Program-made: the position numbers and the translations under genes
Part shown: positions 8,156 through 18,063 of the stretch, one piece after another
Layout: each line of letters starts with the position of its first letter
Position numbering within the stretch: position 1 is the stretch's first letter
The notes under the pieces: generated by a model
The model's input: the letters and a program-made list of their open reading frames with translations, nothing else
What the model was told of the DNA's origin: nothing
The model's database searches: none
DNA from: Chitinophagaceae bacterium UBA7600
Lineage (GTDB): Bacteria > Bacteroidota > Bacteroidia > Chitinophagales > Chitinophagaceae
Direction: 5' to 3'
Length of the DNA stretch: 64,000 bases
Assembly (NCBI GenBank): GCA_002478885.1
Contig: DLKC01000020.1
Location: 8,444 to 72,443 of the forward strand

Positions 8156-9229
8156 TTATTGTTTCAGAATTTTTTTAACGTTGCCCGAGTAAATTTTTTT
8201 TAATGCTGCATCGCTTAGATTCAGGGCTTGCAGCGGCCAATGATAGTCGAAAAAATCTCTTTCGTAAAAGTGTTCATCGGCTGTTTCAAGTATGCGAAAT
8301 GTGACCTGGTACATTCTTCTATCAGTTCCCATATCTGTTCCATAAACTATACGATCTGCATATTCTTCGAGGAAGGCTTTTGTATAGCGGGGCACAGGCG
8401 CGATCTCGCCATACCGCGCGGCAATATCTGCATAAAGGTTTGGGTATTTGTCGAAAAGCGCCCCGAGTTTTGCGAGATCAGAACAACAGTTAGCAAGATG
8501 GCAAGCAATAAAAGTAGTATTTGGATTATTTTTCACCGCATCTTCCAAGGTATTCACTAAAGCATCGTGATTAAGTATGCCTTTTTTTGAAAGATCAACT
8601 TTCCAGGTTCCTGCATTCATTAAGCCATCGTTGAGTGAATCGTTATTCAGATACATCCAATTGTCTTCAGCAACGTGAATACTTACCGGCATATGGAGTG
8701 CTGCACATTTTTCGAGCAACGGTTTCATTTGCGGATCGTTAATATGTAGTCCGTAACCGGCTACGGGCTCGGAATACAGTTCTCCAAGGCCCTTATCACC
8801 TAGCTCGCCAACACCTTTTGCACCCATTTTATAGCAACGCTCCAATTCCTCCAGGGCATGTTTTTGCCAACCTGGTTTGTCATAGCCCGTGTAATCGAAG
8901 CCGCACCATATTTCAAAACGATCTTTATATCGGGCATATTTTTTGACAACGGAGTCAAAAGCGGGGCCGGTTGTATAAGAAAGAATCATTGTTGTTGCGA
9001 TGTTAGATTCGTTCATTATTCTTACCCATGCATCAACAGCTGAGTCTGTTTTGGGATAATCATGAGAATGAAAATCTGTAGCAGGATACTTTGCCTTCGT
9101 TACCGATGTTACAGGTATCTTATAAATTGAAACAGGCTTAAAGTCTTTGAGTGTTATATCCTGAGAAAATGAAACTGTTGCAACAAACAAGAAGTAAAAA
9201 GGCAACATGAATGCTGATATTTTTTTCAT
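8156..9229 (-). CDS. Secreted amidohydrolase-family protein (amidohydrolase_2 type)
   Basis: 357 aa with a Sec signal peptide (cleavage after residue ~22, SFSQ). The TIM-barrel metal-hydrolase motifs are in order: HSHD at residues 54–57 for HxH, SIHVAED in mid-protein, ACHLANCC for the next His, and YGTDMGTD near the C-terminus for the catalytic Asp. This matches the PF04909-type family of hydrolases and decarboxylases, several of which act on carboxylated aromatics or lactones. The substrate cannot be read from the sequence. The signal peptide places it in the periplasm. It is monocistronic; the 276 nt upstream is AT-rich and shared with the divergent sulfatase gene. Confidence 0.85.
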   Translation of the reverse strand: MKKISAFMLPFYFLFVATVSFSQDITLKDFKPVSIYKIPVTSVTKAKYPATDFHSHDYPKTDSAVDAWVRIMNESNIATTMILSYTTGPAFDSVVKKYARYKDRFEIWCGFDYTGYDKPGWQKHALEELERCYKMGAKGVGELGDKGLGELYSEPVAGYGLHINDPQMKPLLEKCAALHMPVSIHVAEDNWMYLNNDSLNDGLMNAGTWKVDLSKKGILNHDALVNTLEDAVKNNPNTTFIACHLANCCSDLAKLGALFDKYPNLYADIAARYGEIAPVPRYTKAFLEEYADRIVYGTDMGTDRRMYQVTFRILETADEHFYERDFFDYHWPLQALNLSDAALKKIYSGNVKKILKQ

Positions 9230-9505
9230 TTAATGAAATTAAGAGATTGACAAAAAAAAAAACGGCGCATTTATCAGAAACGACAAGATCACCAAGTACA
9301 TATTAAATGAAAATATTATTTTAATCGCAGTTCAACAGGGAGCACTTTTATTTCTCAGAATTTATTGATTAAAAAATAATTTAAAGAGCCGGAAAATATA
9401 AAGAATTGGTTACCCGTGCTGTATCTGGTAAAAAATTTCATTACTTTTATTTTTTTAAAAACCGTCCCTAAAGCTTAAACTTATTTTAACCAACGACACC
9501 TTAAA

Positions 9506-12500
9506 ATGAAATCGATCCCCAATTACATAAAATGGCTACATAAGTATGCACGAAAAATGCTGCTTGTATTGTCGCTGATGGCATCAACAAGTAAAATTTT
9601 TGCACAACAGTCTCAGCAGCGATATAATGTAATTCTCATATCACTAGATGATATGAATGATAGAACGAGTTACCTCGGGTATCCTGCGGTGTTGACTCCA
9701 AATCTTCAAAGGTTAATAAATAAAGGAACTGCGTTTACCTCGGCATACTGCCAGTTCCCCTTGTGCAACCCCTCCCGTGTTTCAATGATGTCAGGATGGC
9801 GACCCGATAAAACGGGCGTATTCGGAAACAATATGGACCCAGCCGCTTATGTTCCCGCAAATGTGAAATACCTGCAGGATTATCTACATTCCTTTGGCTA
9901 TCGCACAGAGCGCTACGGCAAGATTTATCACGGGCAATTTGAATATGAATTTACCTGGGACTATGCAGAAGGCGGAAGTTCAAGCAACTTTGCAAAAAAT
10001 GCCGGCGAGCCTTTAACAAATTTTGATCCTGCTTCGTGGGGCATTTATCCAAAAAAAGATTCAGGGGGAGACTATACACTAGTTCAGGACCTCGTTGCAA
10101 GCCTGAAACAAAACCGTACGCAACCTGGTTTTTATGGGATTGGCTTAGGTGTACATAATCCTTTTACACCAAACCTCGCAAACTGGAATAAGTACGGTGA
10201 CCCCTCGGTTAAGGTAGACCTACCGTTTTGGCAGAGCACAACAACCGTTAAAGGAAATAGCGCAAGAACCATTCAAATACCAACCAACACGCCAGCAAAT
10301 GATAGAAACGATATACCGCAGGTGGCATTTTTTGCCAATAACACATTAGTACAGGCGGATTCAGAATGGAGAAAAACTGTGCAGGCATACTACGGCGAGG
10401 TTTCGACGATGGACCGCAACCTTGGTGTACTGCTTGATGAAATGGATCGCGACCATTTATGGGATAATACCGTAGTTGTTTTAATCAGTGATCACGGGCA
10501 GCACTTGGGTGAGCATAACGGATTATGGTTGAAGAATACGCTGTTTGAAGAATCCATCCATATTCCATTGGTGGTATATGCCCCCGGCAAACCAGCAGGT
10601 ATTTGCAACAAATTTGTTGAAGCGGTCGATATATATCCAACCATAACCGAGTTGTGCCGTGTTCCAACACCCGCTGATGTGGAAGGATCGAGTTTTGTAA
10701 GGCTTTTAGACGATCCAACACAAACGTGGAAAAAGGCTTCTTTTACACAAACTGCCCCCGGACCAGCATTTCCACTTGTTTCGAAGTGCGAGGCAATACG
10801 GACAGACAGGTATCATTATAATTACTGGGGCAGCTACGGAGAAGAACTCTACGACAGGCAAAACGATCCAAACGAATGGACAAATCTTGTAAATAATTCA
10901 AGTTACGCTTCTGTTTTAAATCAAATGCGAACCCTCAGGCAGCAAGGCTGGCAATCTTCAAAACCGCCTGCCTGTGACTCGGTGATTTATTATTTTGATA
11001 AAGATGGCGATGGTTATGGTACTGATGCAAAAACATTTAAAGGTTGCTATCAGCCCATTGGTTATGTAAGTCCAGGCGGCGATTGTGATGATAATAATAA
11101 CGCAATCAATCCCGGCGCAGCGGAAGTTTGTGATGGGATTGACAATAACTGTAACGGCCAAATAGATGAAGGCGTTCAAACAGCATTTTATAAAGACAAT
11201 GACAGTGACGGGTTCGGCGATATAAACAACAAGGTCTTCGCTTGCGCAAAACCGGCGGGCTTTGTTACCGACAGCACTGATTGCAACGATAATAACACTT
11301 TGATTAATCCGGCCGCAACAGAAGTTGCAGATGGAGTCGATAACAATTGTAACGGGGCGATTGATGAAAACCTTGTTCCTTTCTACCGTGACGAGGACAA
11401 TGACGGATATGGAGATATTAATCAAAAGACGTTTGGAAACAGCACCCCGCCTTCTGGTTATGTTCCTGACAGTACAGACTGCAACGATAACAATGCAGCT
11501 ATTTATCCGGGAGCACCTGAACTTTGCGATGGGATAGATAATAATTGTGATGGGGTAGTCGATGAAGGGTTCACACAGCAAACATGGTACAGGGATGCAG
11601 ATGGTGACGGCTTCGGAAGTCTGGACTCGTCCCTGCAATCATGTAATGCACCGGCCGGTTATGTGGCCGGAAACACCGATTGTGACGATCATAACGCATT
11701 CGTATATCCCGGCGCACCGGAAATCTGTGATGGCGTTGATAACAACTGCGACGGCGTTGTTGACGAAGGATTCGAAAAACAACAATGGTACAGAGATGCT
11801 GATGGGGATGGCTTCGGCGACGGTAACAACGCAACAATGTCTTGCAGTATACCTGCCGGTTATGTGGACAATAACACTGATTGCAATGACAATAATGCCA
11901 GCATTTACCCGGGCGCACCGGATATATGCGATGGCATCGACAATGATTGTGACGGCCAGGTTGATGAAGATGGCCAACTTATCTTCTATCGCGATGGCGA
12001 CAATGATGGTTATGGAAACCCAGCCGATTTTGTAAACGCCTGTACAAAACCCGATGGCTACGTTAGCAATAACACAGATTGTAACGACGACAACGCCACT
12101 GTATATCCCGGGGCACCAGAAATTTGCGATGGGTTTGATAATAATTGCAACGGCACGGTTGATGAGAACACCATTACTGCAACCATTGTGCAAACGGGCA
12201 CCGTTTCCGTTTGTATCGGTTCTTCAACAGTACTTACCGCAAACAGTCTTGCAAACACAAACTATAAATGGTTTAAAAATGGAGCTGTAATCGACGGAGC
12301 AAACACATCCTCTCTCACGGTAAATGCAGTCGGAAATTACAGTGTCGAAGAAACTCTTAACAGCCTGTGCAAAGACACATCCGACATAACCATTGTAGCA
12401 ACAACTCCTAAACCTAAGGCAACGATCACCGCACTCGGCAACCTTAATATTTGCGCCACCGGATCAGTAGTTTTGCAGGCCAACAGCGGAACAGGTTTAA

Positions 12501-12949
12501 CCTATCAATGGAGAAAAAACAACGTCAATATTCCGGGTGCAACTTCGAGGAATTACACCGTTACAACTGCTGGCAATTACAGGGTTAATGTGACCAACAA
12601 ATTCAACTGCACAACGGCATCAACAATTACGCAGGTAACATCGACTTGCTTTGCAGCATCAACCTCACAGCAAGTCACAGAAAAAGTTGCAGGAAACAAC
12701 ATCTTTTCTGTTTATCCAAACCCTGCACGCGATAAAATCATTATTCATTTTGTTGCAGACAAAGCAGGCAATATACAAATAAAGATATTTGGCATCGCCG
12801 GCCAGGAGCTTTTCTCGAAAATGCAGACTGCTATAAAAGGTCCTAACGACTACAGCATGCAGGTAGCTTCACTGAGCCAGGGAATGTACTATGTAGAACT
12901 TAGCGATGATGCGAGAAACATGCGAACAAAATTGATTATTGAAAAGTAA
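9506..12949 (+). CDS. T9SS-secreted sulfatase with six MopE-type repeats and Ig-like domains
   Basis: 1147 aa. After a signal peptide (ends near FAQQ, residue 35), residues ~40–490 form an arylsulfatase/iduronate-2-sulfatase-like domain. Metal ligands LISLDDMND come first, then the formylglycine site C87-N-P-S-R91, and DHGQHLGEH later. C87 would need a formylglycine-generating enzyme, which is not in the window. Next are six MopE-like repeats of 60–70 aa (each with DxDGDGYG, DCNDNN, YPGAPE and CDGxDNNCxGxxDE; the second has ADGVDNN instead of CDG), probably a calcium/metal-binding stalk. Two Ig-like domains follow, then a Por sorting domain (FSVYPNPARDKI…). It should be exported by T9SS, anchored or released, and remove sulfate from a polysaccharide. 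A strong terminator follows. Confidence 0.92.
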   Translation: MKSIPNYIKWLHKYARKMLLVLSLMASTSKIFAQQSQQRYNVILISLDDMNDRTSYLGYPAVLTPNLQRLINKGTAFTSAYCQFPLCNPSRVSMMSGWRPDKTGVFGNNMDPAAYVPANVKYLQDYLHSFGYRTERYGKIYHGQFEYEFTWDYAEGGSSSNFAKNAGEPLTNFDPASWGIYPKKDSGGDYTLVQDLVASLKQNRTQPGFYGIGLGVHNPFTPNLANWNKYGDPSVKVDLPFWQSTTTVKGNSARTIQIPTNTPANDRNDIPQVAFFANNTLVQADSEWRKTVQAYYGEVSTMDRNLGVLLDEMDRDHLWDNTVVVLISDHGQHLGEHNGLWLKNTLFEESIHIPLVVYAPGKPAGICNKFVEAVDIYPTITELCRVPTPADVEGSSFVRLLDDPTQTWKKASFTQTAPGPAFPLVSKCEAIRTDRYHYNYWGSYGEELYDRQNDPNEWTNLVNNSSYASVLNQMRTLRQQGWQSSKPPACDSVIYYFDKDGDGYGTDAKTFKGCYQPIGYVSPGGDCDDNNNAINPGAAEVCDGIDNNCNGQIDEGVQTAFYKDNDSDGFGDINNKVFACAKPAGFVTDSTDCNDNNTLINPAATEVADGVDNNCNGAIDENLVPFYRDEDNDGYGDINQKTFGNSTPPSGYVPDSTDCNDNNAAIYPGAPELCDGIDNNCDGVVDEGFTQQTWYRDADGDGFGSLDSSLQSCNAPAGYVAGNTDCDDHNAFVYPGAPEICDGVDNNCDGVVDEGFEKQQWYRDADGDGFGDGNNATMSCSIPAGYVDNNTDCNDNNASIYPGAPDICDGIDNDCDGQVDEDGQLIFYRDGDNDGYGNPADFVNACTKPDGYVSNNTDCNDDNATVYPGAPEICDGFDNNCNGTVDENTITATIVQTGTVSVCIGSSTVLTANSLANTNYKWFKNGAVIDGANTSSLTVNAVGNYSVEETLNSLCKDTSDITIVATTPKPKATITALGNLNICATGSVVLQANSGTGLTYQWRKNNVNIPGATSRNYTVTTAGNYRVNVTNKFNCTTASTITQVTSTCFAASTSQQVTEKVAGNNIFSVYPNPARDKIIIHFVADKAGNIQIKIFGIAGQELFSKMQTAIKGPNDYSMQVASLSQGMYYVELSDDARNMRTKLIIEK
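10979..12168 (+). repeat. In-gene tandem repeats encoding the MopE-like array
   Basis: Six degenerate repeats of about 195–210 bp inside the sulfatase gene, each ending in the CDG-DNNC-DG-DE block. The Asp/Asn-rich composition keeps the antisense frame open, which yields long false ORFs on the minus strand. Confidence 0.85.
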
Positions 12950-12952
12950 AAT

Positions 12953-12984
12953 AAAAGGCCATGACGAACTCTTCATGGCCTTTT
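12953..12984 (+). terminator. Intrinsic terminator of the sulfatase gene
   Basis: A perfect 12-bp stem AAAAGGCCATGA (12953–12964) / TCATGGCCTTTT (12973–12984) with an 8-nt loop, ending in a T-run. It starts 3 nt after the stop codon. Confidence 0.93.
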
Positions 12985-13014
12985 ACTTTCCGGCTTAAAT
13001 TGCTGAATAAAATT

Positions 13015-13081
13015 ATGTTACGCGCCGACGTAACTCCGGTTAAGCATCGTTGCGTCGCACTCTTGTACTGTATCAATTGCA
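13015..13081 (-). repeat. Interspersed intergenic element, copy 4 (TGCGACGCA core)
   Basis: The core is at 13050–13061 on the minus strand with the GTAC flank. It lies beyond the sulfatase terminator, between that gene and the next plus-strand gene. Confidence 0.85.
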
Positions 13082-13225
13082 GCCTCAAACAGCGGAAAGC
13101 ATCCTTCATTACCATATTTTAGCACCTGCTTCATTTGGTTGTTCATTTATTATTGAAATACCAACCAGCACTTAGCCTTTCAATAGAATTATTTCTCATC
13201 TTGCGTGCAGACTTACACCAGTTTT

Positions 13226-13753
13226 ATGAAAAGACTTTCTATTATTATTTTCAGTTTGTACACAACCGCTGCGGGCTTCGGTCAGGGAATAAAAAAATAC
13301 GATATCGGCAATTCGGGTTGTGAAGCTTATTTCTATTGCGATCCGGGCACAGCAACTGTTGACTACACGCCGGATTCATCATTGGTTTATACCATGGAAT
13401 GCATTAACGAACAGTTGCACTACGGGTTGATTTGTGTGAAATTTATTTCCTCCATAACGCCGGTTAAAGAAAAAGAAGACCTGATGATACAATACATCGA
13501 CTACCTGAAAGATCAATTTAAAATAAAAGAATCTGCGGGGTATGGCAAAGGTCACACAATGGACAATTATGCCCCTGCGACCGGTGTAATAGATTTCTGG
13601 AAAGATGACACAGGTGCCGAATGGAAAATAAAAAGCTGGACAGACGGATACTATATCGGCTTTATGTATGTGTATGCAGACGGAAGTTTAAATAGCGCCA
13701 ATATTTCTAAAATGGATTTATTTCTCAACGGTTTCAGGTTTCCGGGAATGTAG
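13226..13753 (+). CDS. Secreted protein of unknown function
   Basis: About 175 aa from the ATG at 13226. A Sec signal peptide (MKRLSIIIFSLYTTAAGFGQ) is followed by a soluble alpha/beta domain with three cysteines (GCEAYFYCDPG, MECINEQ) and a Tyr/Trp-rich C-terminal half (FWKDDTGAEWKIKSWTDGYYIGFMYVYADG). I recognise no family and see no catalytic motif or lipobox, so it is probably free in the periplasm. It is convergent with the DUF58 gene with only 7 nt between the stop codons, and separated from the sulfatase by a terminator and an interspersed element. Confidence 0.75.
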   Translation: MKRLSIIIFSLYTTAAGFGQGIKKYDIGNSGCEAYFYCDPGTATVDYTPDSSLVYTMECINEQLHYGLICVKFISSITPVKEKEDLMIQYIDYLKDQFKIKESAGYGKGHTMDNYAPATGVIDFWKDDTGAEWKIKSWTDGYYIGFMYVYADGSLNSANISKMDLFLNGFRFPGM

Positions 13754-13760
13754 CGTAACA

Positions 13761-15107
13761 CTACAACAGCTGTCTTGCCTTTATTTCCAGGTATTTATTT
13801 AACGCATTTACTGTAAGACTTTGAGGTGCCGTTAGTATCGTTAGAATACCGCTTTGATTTAGCTCTTTCACTATCTGTCTCTTCTCGAACGCAAAATTTT
13901 CTGCAACGGTTTTGCTATACACCCCTTCAAGATTTACAGAATCCTTACTGATATATTTTGTGAGCTCTGTATTTTCAAAAAAAATGGTAACCAGCAAATG
14001 GTTTTCTGCAATCTTCTTCAGGTAAGGTAGCTGTCGCCTCATGCCGGTCAGCGATTCGAAATTGGTGAAAAGAATAATCAAGCTGCGCTGGGTTATTTTT
14101 CTTCTTATGTTTATATAAAGCCTTTCGTAGTCGCTCTCGAGGTAGCGTGTTTTCTGGTTGTAGAGGGCTTCAAGAATGTGCTGCATTTGCAAAGCCCTTT
14201 TCTCTGCAGGCAAAAAAGCACTGATGTTTTCAGCAAAAGTTACCAGCCCTGCCCTGTCCAGCTTTTGCAACGCAACATTACTTAACACAAGCGAGGTATT
14301 AATGGAATAGTCAAGCAGGCTTAAACCGTCGAAGGGCATTTTCATTACGCGGCTCTTATCTATAATACAATACAACTGTTGACTCTTTTCTTCCGTATAG
14401 TTGTTTACCATAAGCCCGCCTTTTCTTGCAGTTGCTTTCCAGTTCACGGTTCGGTAGTCATCGCCTGAAACATATTCTTTTATTTGTTCAAACTCCATAC
14501 TGTGGCCGATACGCCGCAGCTTTTTTACACCGGCTTCGCTCAGCCGGTTGCTTATGGCCATCAACTGGTATTTTCTTAATTGCAGGTAGGAGGGATAAAC
14601 CGGCACTTCGGTGGGCTCGCCCATGATAAACTTCCGGTTGAGCAGTTTTACGGGAGATGCAGTAAACAGGTTAATCTTTCCGAACTCGTATTGACCGCGC
14701 TTTACAGGACGTAAATAATATTTCAACACTTTTGTGGTGCCGGCTTCCAGTGTTACGTAAAAATGAAGATCGCGGCGCTGGAACTGGTGAGGAATTTCGT
14801 CGATCACTTCAACGTTTACTTTGAAAGAATAAAAGTTTTCGATATCAATACGAATTTCGTTTTCGTCGCCGTTGCTCAATCGCTCCGCGTGAGAACGCAC
14901 AGCAAACAGTCCGCGTGTTCCCGGGTAAAGCAATGCGTAATCGTACGCAAGCAAAAAGCATAAGACCAGCAGTGCAGCATAGGGTACTATACCCATCCAC
15001 GGCAAAAAGAAGTTTAATACAAACAACACGATGCATACAGAGGATGCAGCAAAGAATCTTTGCGTTAAGAACAGTGTACCGATATATTTCCGGATAAAAC
15101 TTTTCAA
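13761..15107 (-). CDS. DUF58 domain membrane protein
   Basis: 448 aa. Two N-terminal membrane helices (residues ~17–36 and ~40–58) are followed by a beta-sandwich-like region and the DUF58 motif (GIGHSMEFEQIKEYVSGDDYRTVNWKATARKGGLMVNNY, here RRIGHSMEFEQ). A von Willebrand A-like domain lies C-terminal. DUF58 proteins pair with MoxR ATPases, which are upstream in the same operon, and are thought to help assemble or activate envelope complexes. The frame is closed upstream by a stop four codons before the TTG at 15107, so TTG appears to be the start. The next Met (residue 38) would remove the first helix. An element lies between this gene and moxR. Confidence 0.9.
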   Translation of the reverse strand: MKSFIRKYIGTLFLTQRFFAASSVCIVLFVLNFFLPWMGIVPYAALLVLCFLLAYDYALLYPGTRGLFAVRSHAERLSNGDENEIRIDIENFYSFKVNVEVIDEIPHQFQRRDLHFYVTLEAGTTKVLKYYLRPVKRGQYEFGKINLFTASPVKLLNRKFIMGEPTEVPVYPSYLQLRKYQLMAISNRLSEAGVKKLRRIGHSMEFEQIKEYVSGDDYRTVNWKATARKGGLMVNNYTEEKSQQLYCIIDKSRVMKMPFDGLSLLDYSINTSLVLSNVALQKLDRAGLVTFAENISAFLPAEKRALQMQHILEALYNQKTRYLESDYERLYINIRRKITQRSLIILFTNFESLTGMRRQLPYLKKIAENHLLVTIFFENTELTKYISKDSVNLEGVYSKTVAENFAFEKRQIVKELNQSGILTILTAPQSLTVNALNKYLEIKARQLL

Positions 15108-15121
15108 ACAGATTGTTTAGT

Positions 15122-15188
15122 AATGTTACCTAAAGTACAAGTGAGTGACACAACTGGCGATGCCATTTGCACAAAAGCCGGCTAAAAA
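15122..15188 (+). repeat. Interspersed intergenic element, copy 5 (GTGACAC core)
   Basis: The core TGAGTGACACAA is at 15142–15153. It is 38 nt from the MoxR stop codon and lies inside the MoxR–DUF58 gap, so it is probably transcribed with the operon. The right arm (CTGGCGATGCCATTTGCAC) closely matches the copy at 36676. Confidence 0.85.
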
Positions 15189-15190
15189 AA

Positions 15191-16153
15191 TCAGCGCGGC
15201 ACTTCCACGCGTTTTGTAATTTCTTTAACCACATCTTCAGCATTGCTGCCTTCCATTTCCTTTTCCGGCGCAAGAATAATGCGATGGCAAAGCACCGGAT
15301 GCAACACGCGGATCACATCGTCCGGCGTAACAAAATCCCGGCCACTGATTGCCGCAATTGCTTTGGCAGCACGTAATACAGCCACAGAAGCACGGGGGCT
15401 CGCCCCGAGAAACAACGCTTTATTGTTGCGCGTTTCGTAAACCAGCGACGCTATATAGCGCATTACTTTTTCTTCAATATGCAGATTGCTCACCTGTTGC
15501 CTAAACCTGGCGATAGCTTCACCATTGAGCACTGCATGCACGGTTTCGTTGAAATGTGAGGTAATGCCATGATGTGCATTCTGCAGAATTTTTACTTCCT
15601 CATCGGGTGAGGGATACCGCACCTCTATTTTAAAAAGAAAACGGTCGAGCTGCGCTTCGGGCAAGCGGTAAGTACCTTCATGCTCCACCGGGTTTTGCGT
15701 GGCCAGCACCATAAAGGGTTGTGGCATGGCGTACGTAACACCATCATAGGTAACCTGTCGCTCTTCCATAACCTCAAATAAAGCAGCCTGTGTTTTTGCA
15801 GGGCTTCTGTTGATCTCATCAATCAGAACAATATTGCTGAATATGGGGCCTTGTTTAAAGCTAAAAGAAGCCGTTTGAGGATTGAATACCGAAGTGCCGA
15901 TTACATCACTTGGCATAAGGTCGGGAGTAAACTGAATTCGGCTGAAAGGCACATCGATACTGCGTGCCAGGAGTTTTGCCGTTAGCGTTTTGGCTACACC
16001 GGGCACACCTTCAATCAATACGTGGCCATCGGCAAGCATGGCAGCAATAAGCAATTCTACCATTTCTTCCTGTCCAACGATCACTTTCGCGATCTCGGTT
16101 TTTATTTTCTGAACAGCATCGTTCAATGCCCATAGTTCATTTGTCTCTTCCAT
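15191..16153 (-). CDS. MoxR-family AAA+ ATPase
   Basis: 320 aa, cytoplasmic. Walker A is GVPGVAKT (residues ~50–57), Walker B LIDEINR (~110–116), sensor 1 LATQNP and the arginine region RFLFKIEV. The C-terminal lid holds GASPRAS and a conserved FVTPDDV. MoxR ATPases act as chaperones for partner proteins with vWA or DUF58 domains; the DUF58 partner is next downstream. The gene starts 4 nt after the frameshifted DUF4350 gene, so it belongs to the same transcript. Confidence 0.95.
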   Translation of the reverse strand: MEETNELWALNDAVQKIKTEIAKVIVGQEEMVELLIAAMLADGHVLIEGVPGVAKTLTAKLLARSIDVPFSRIQFTPDLMPSDVIGTSVFNPQTASFSFKQGPIFSNIVLIDEINRSPAKTQAALFEVMEERQVTYDGVTYAMPQPFMVLATQNPVEHEGTYRLPEAQLDRFLFKIEVRYPSPDEEVKILQNAHHGITSHFNETVHAVLNGEAIARFRQQVSNLHIEEKVMRYIASLVYETRNNKALFLGASPRASVAVLRAAKAIAAISGRDFVTPDDVIRVLHPVLCHRIILAPEKEMEGSNAEDVVKEITKRVEVPR

Positions 16154-16157
16154 GCAT

Positions 16158-17356
16158 TTATGTTTTGGATAACCTGTAAAATTCGTCGATATCGGTGCAG
16201 AGTTTCATCAGCAGATCGTCTGTAACGGCCGGCTGTGCATCAGCTCTCTTGATATTGTGCAAAATCGTATCGATGAGTTTTTTGGACACACCTGATTTTT
16301 TTTGCAACTGCAGCACAAAATATTCACCTGTATCGTTTGTTGAAAGATAATAACGGTTGCGGATCCTATCGAACCAGAACTGTATTTTCTTTGATGCGAT
16401 GCTGTTATTATCGTGCCTGCTGAGGTAAACACCGGAAACAGTTTCCACAAATTCAAGAGTAGAATTCTTCAGAAGCTCTATTACAGGAATGGGCCGCTGT
16501 TTACGTTTCATCTCAAAGAAAACATAAAGGAGTAAAACAATAATAGTAAGATACAACGCCCATTTTAGTGGTGTCTTGGATAGAAAGAATCGTAATGGCG
16601 TTTCAGCTCCTTCGCGGCCAGATTTATAATATTCATCCCAATAGATCACCTTCGTATTTGCAGGGACATAAGACAAGGCCGGGCCGTATATTCAGCATTA
16701 TTATTATAGAGCATAAAATAGTTGCTGAAACAAACCGGCGTGGCGTGTATGAAAAAATATCCTTTGCCGTAACCGACCCGCACAAAATCCGGAAGGCTGT
16801 CGTTATCAATACCAAGCACCGTGGTTGAATCGTTCCTGTTCACACGGCTGAAATAGCCTGCAAAGGTTGTTGGCTTAAATCCAAAGTTTTTTGGAGCCTT
16901 TAGCATAGGATTTACAAAATTGACCGAGATCGTATCAGTTTCAATAAACGAATTGTGCATGTCGGTTTTCAGGCCGAGCGTGTCGAGAAATTTATCGCCA
17001 AACTGCAAGGCTGAAACAAACACAATATTGCCATCATCCACATACTTCAGCAGTTCTTCGAGGTCGGCCTTACCTGGACTAAACGACTGGCCGATCAAAA
17101 AATAAGCACTGTTCTCCTGAGTTTTGCCATCTTCGTTATGCAGTACATTATAAACAGGCTCCCTTTCCGAAATGATGCCGGCTGCGGGAAATAATTGCTG
17201 CAATTGTGTATAAGGAATATAAGCACCAAAAGGATTTTTATCTGTTCGGCTAAGCGTTGGTGTCCAGTCGAACCTTCTCGGCGCATTCAGTTGTGCCACT
17301 ATGTATATCAGCAGCAGCACGGAGAATATTATTATGGGTATTTTATTCCTGCCCAC
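16158..17356 (-). pseudogene. DUF4350-type membrane protein gene split by a one-base frameshift
   Basis: Two overlapping frames make one family-length protein of ~400 aa. The upstream part (start 17356) has an N-terminal membrane helix and the DUF4350-like domain (GAYIPYTQLQQLFP … YFLIGQSFSPGKADLEELLKYV), reaching NYFMLYNNNAEYTAR before going out of frame. The downstream part resumes as LSYVPANTKVIYWDEYYK, followed by a second membrane helix (ALYLTIIVLLLYVFFEM) and a C-terminal cytoplasmic domain. The break is near 16677–16684, in a run of G and C (minus strand ACGGCCCGGCC). One extra G would restore the frame. It may be a real mutation or a sequencing error in that run. The GTG start directly abuts the TAG of the DUF4129 gene. 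Confidence 0.8.
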
Positions 17357-18046
17357 CTAACTCAATTGACTTTTAAAGTGCGTAAATGTGCCGCCGATGT
17401 TATCAAAATCGCCTTTGCCTATCTCCCTATGGCCATACCAGGCCATATCGAACAAACTGGTGATGTCGCTGAACGCTTCACCAAAAACGGTGTCCTTCAA
17501 TTCATTTTTATAGTCTGCATTTGTCTTGCCAGGCAGCCAGGCGATCAGATTTTTGTCGGCAAGCAGTTTCAGATTCTGAAGGTACAGCAGGCGGATGGCC
17601 AGCCTGTAGTTGCCGTTCAACGTAGCATCTTTAATGGCCTCTTCAAACGATATGCTGTGAATATTTTCTTCTTCAATACTATAATGCGTGTTTGCCACAT
17701 TTGTTGCAAACATAGCAACCCTGTTCATACGCATTACGCGAAAAACAAAGAATCCAATGGCAAATAATGCAAGCAGAATATAAATAATATTCATGGTTGT
17801 TCTGCCCGATTCTGTGCTCATGATTTCATCATACAAGTCCCAAATCCAGTTCCAAAAACGATCCCATAACGACTGCTGTTCAACTGGCTCTGCCTGGTAT
17901 TGAAAGTCCCTTTGAACTTTGAAAGAATCAATCGCATTTATATTAAAGGAACGCAGGTTTACTGCCGCCGAATCAAAGGCTGGCTTTTGCTTTGCCACGG
18001 CGGCAAATGAAAAAAAACTCAGAAGGATCAATAGTGTGAATCTCAT
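17357..18046 (-). CDS. DUF4129-type membrane protein
   Basis: 229 aa. A signal peptide (cut near VAKQ, residue 19), a short periplasmic segment rich in Trp (SLWDRFWNWIWDLYDEI), one membrane helix (residues ~85–103, MNIIYILLALFAIGFFVF), and a cytoplasmic C-terminal domain. The motif YRLAIRLLYLQNLKLLADKNLIAW is typical of DUF4129 proteins. It belongs to the conserved RDD/SpoIIM/MoxR/DUF58 cluster. It ends with TAG directly followed by the GTG of the DUF4350 gene, so translation is probably coupled. Confidence 0.82.
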   Translation of the reverse strand: MRFTLLILLSFFSFAAVAKQKPAFDSAAVNLRSFNINAIDSFKVQRDFQYQAEPVEQQSLWDRFWNWIWDLYDEIMSTESGRTTMNIIYILLALFAIGFFVFRVMRMNRVAMFATNVANTHYSIEEENIHSISFEEAIKDATLNGNYRLAIRLLYLQNLKLLADKNLIAWLPGKTNADYKNELKDTVFGEAFSDITSLFDMAWYGHREIGKGDFDNIGGTFTHFKSQLS

Positions 18047-18063
18047 TAACTGATAAAATATTT

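Noticed and set aside
10958..12193. Long minus-strand frames opposite the MopE repeats (up to 226 aa)
   Set aside because: They are mirror frames kept open by the Asp/Asn/Gly-rich repeats; they have no start context, and the plus-strand gene is unambiguous.
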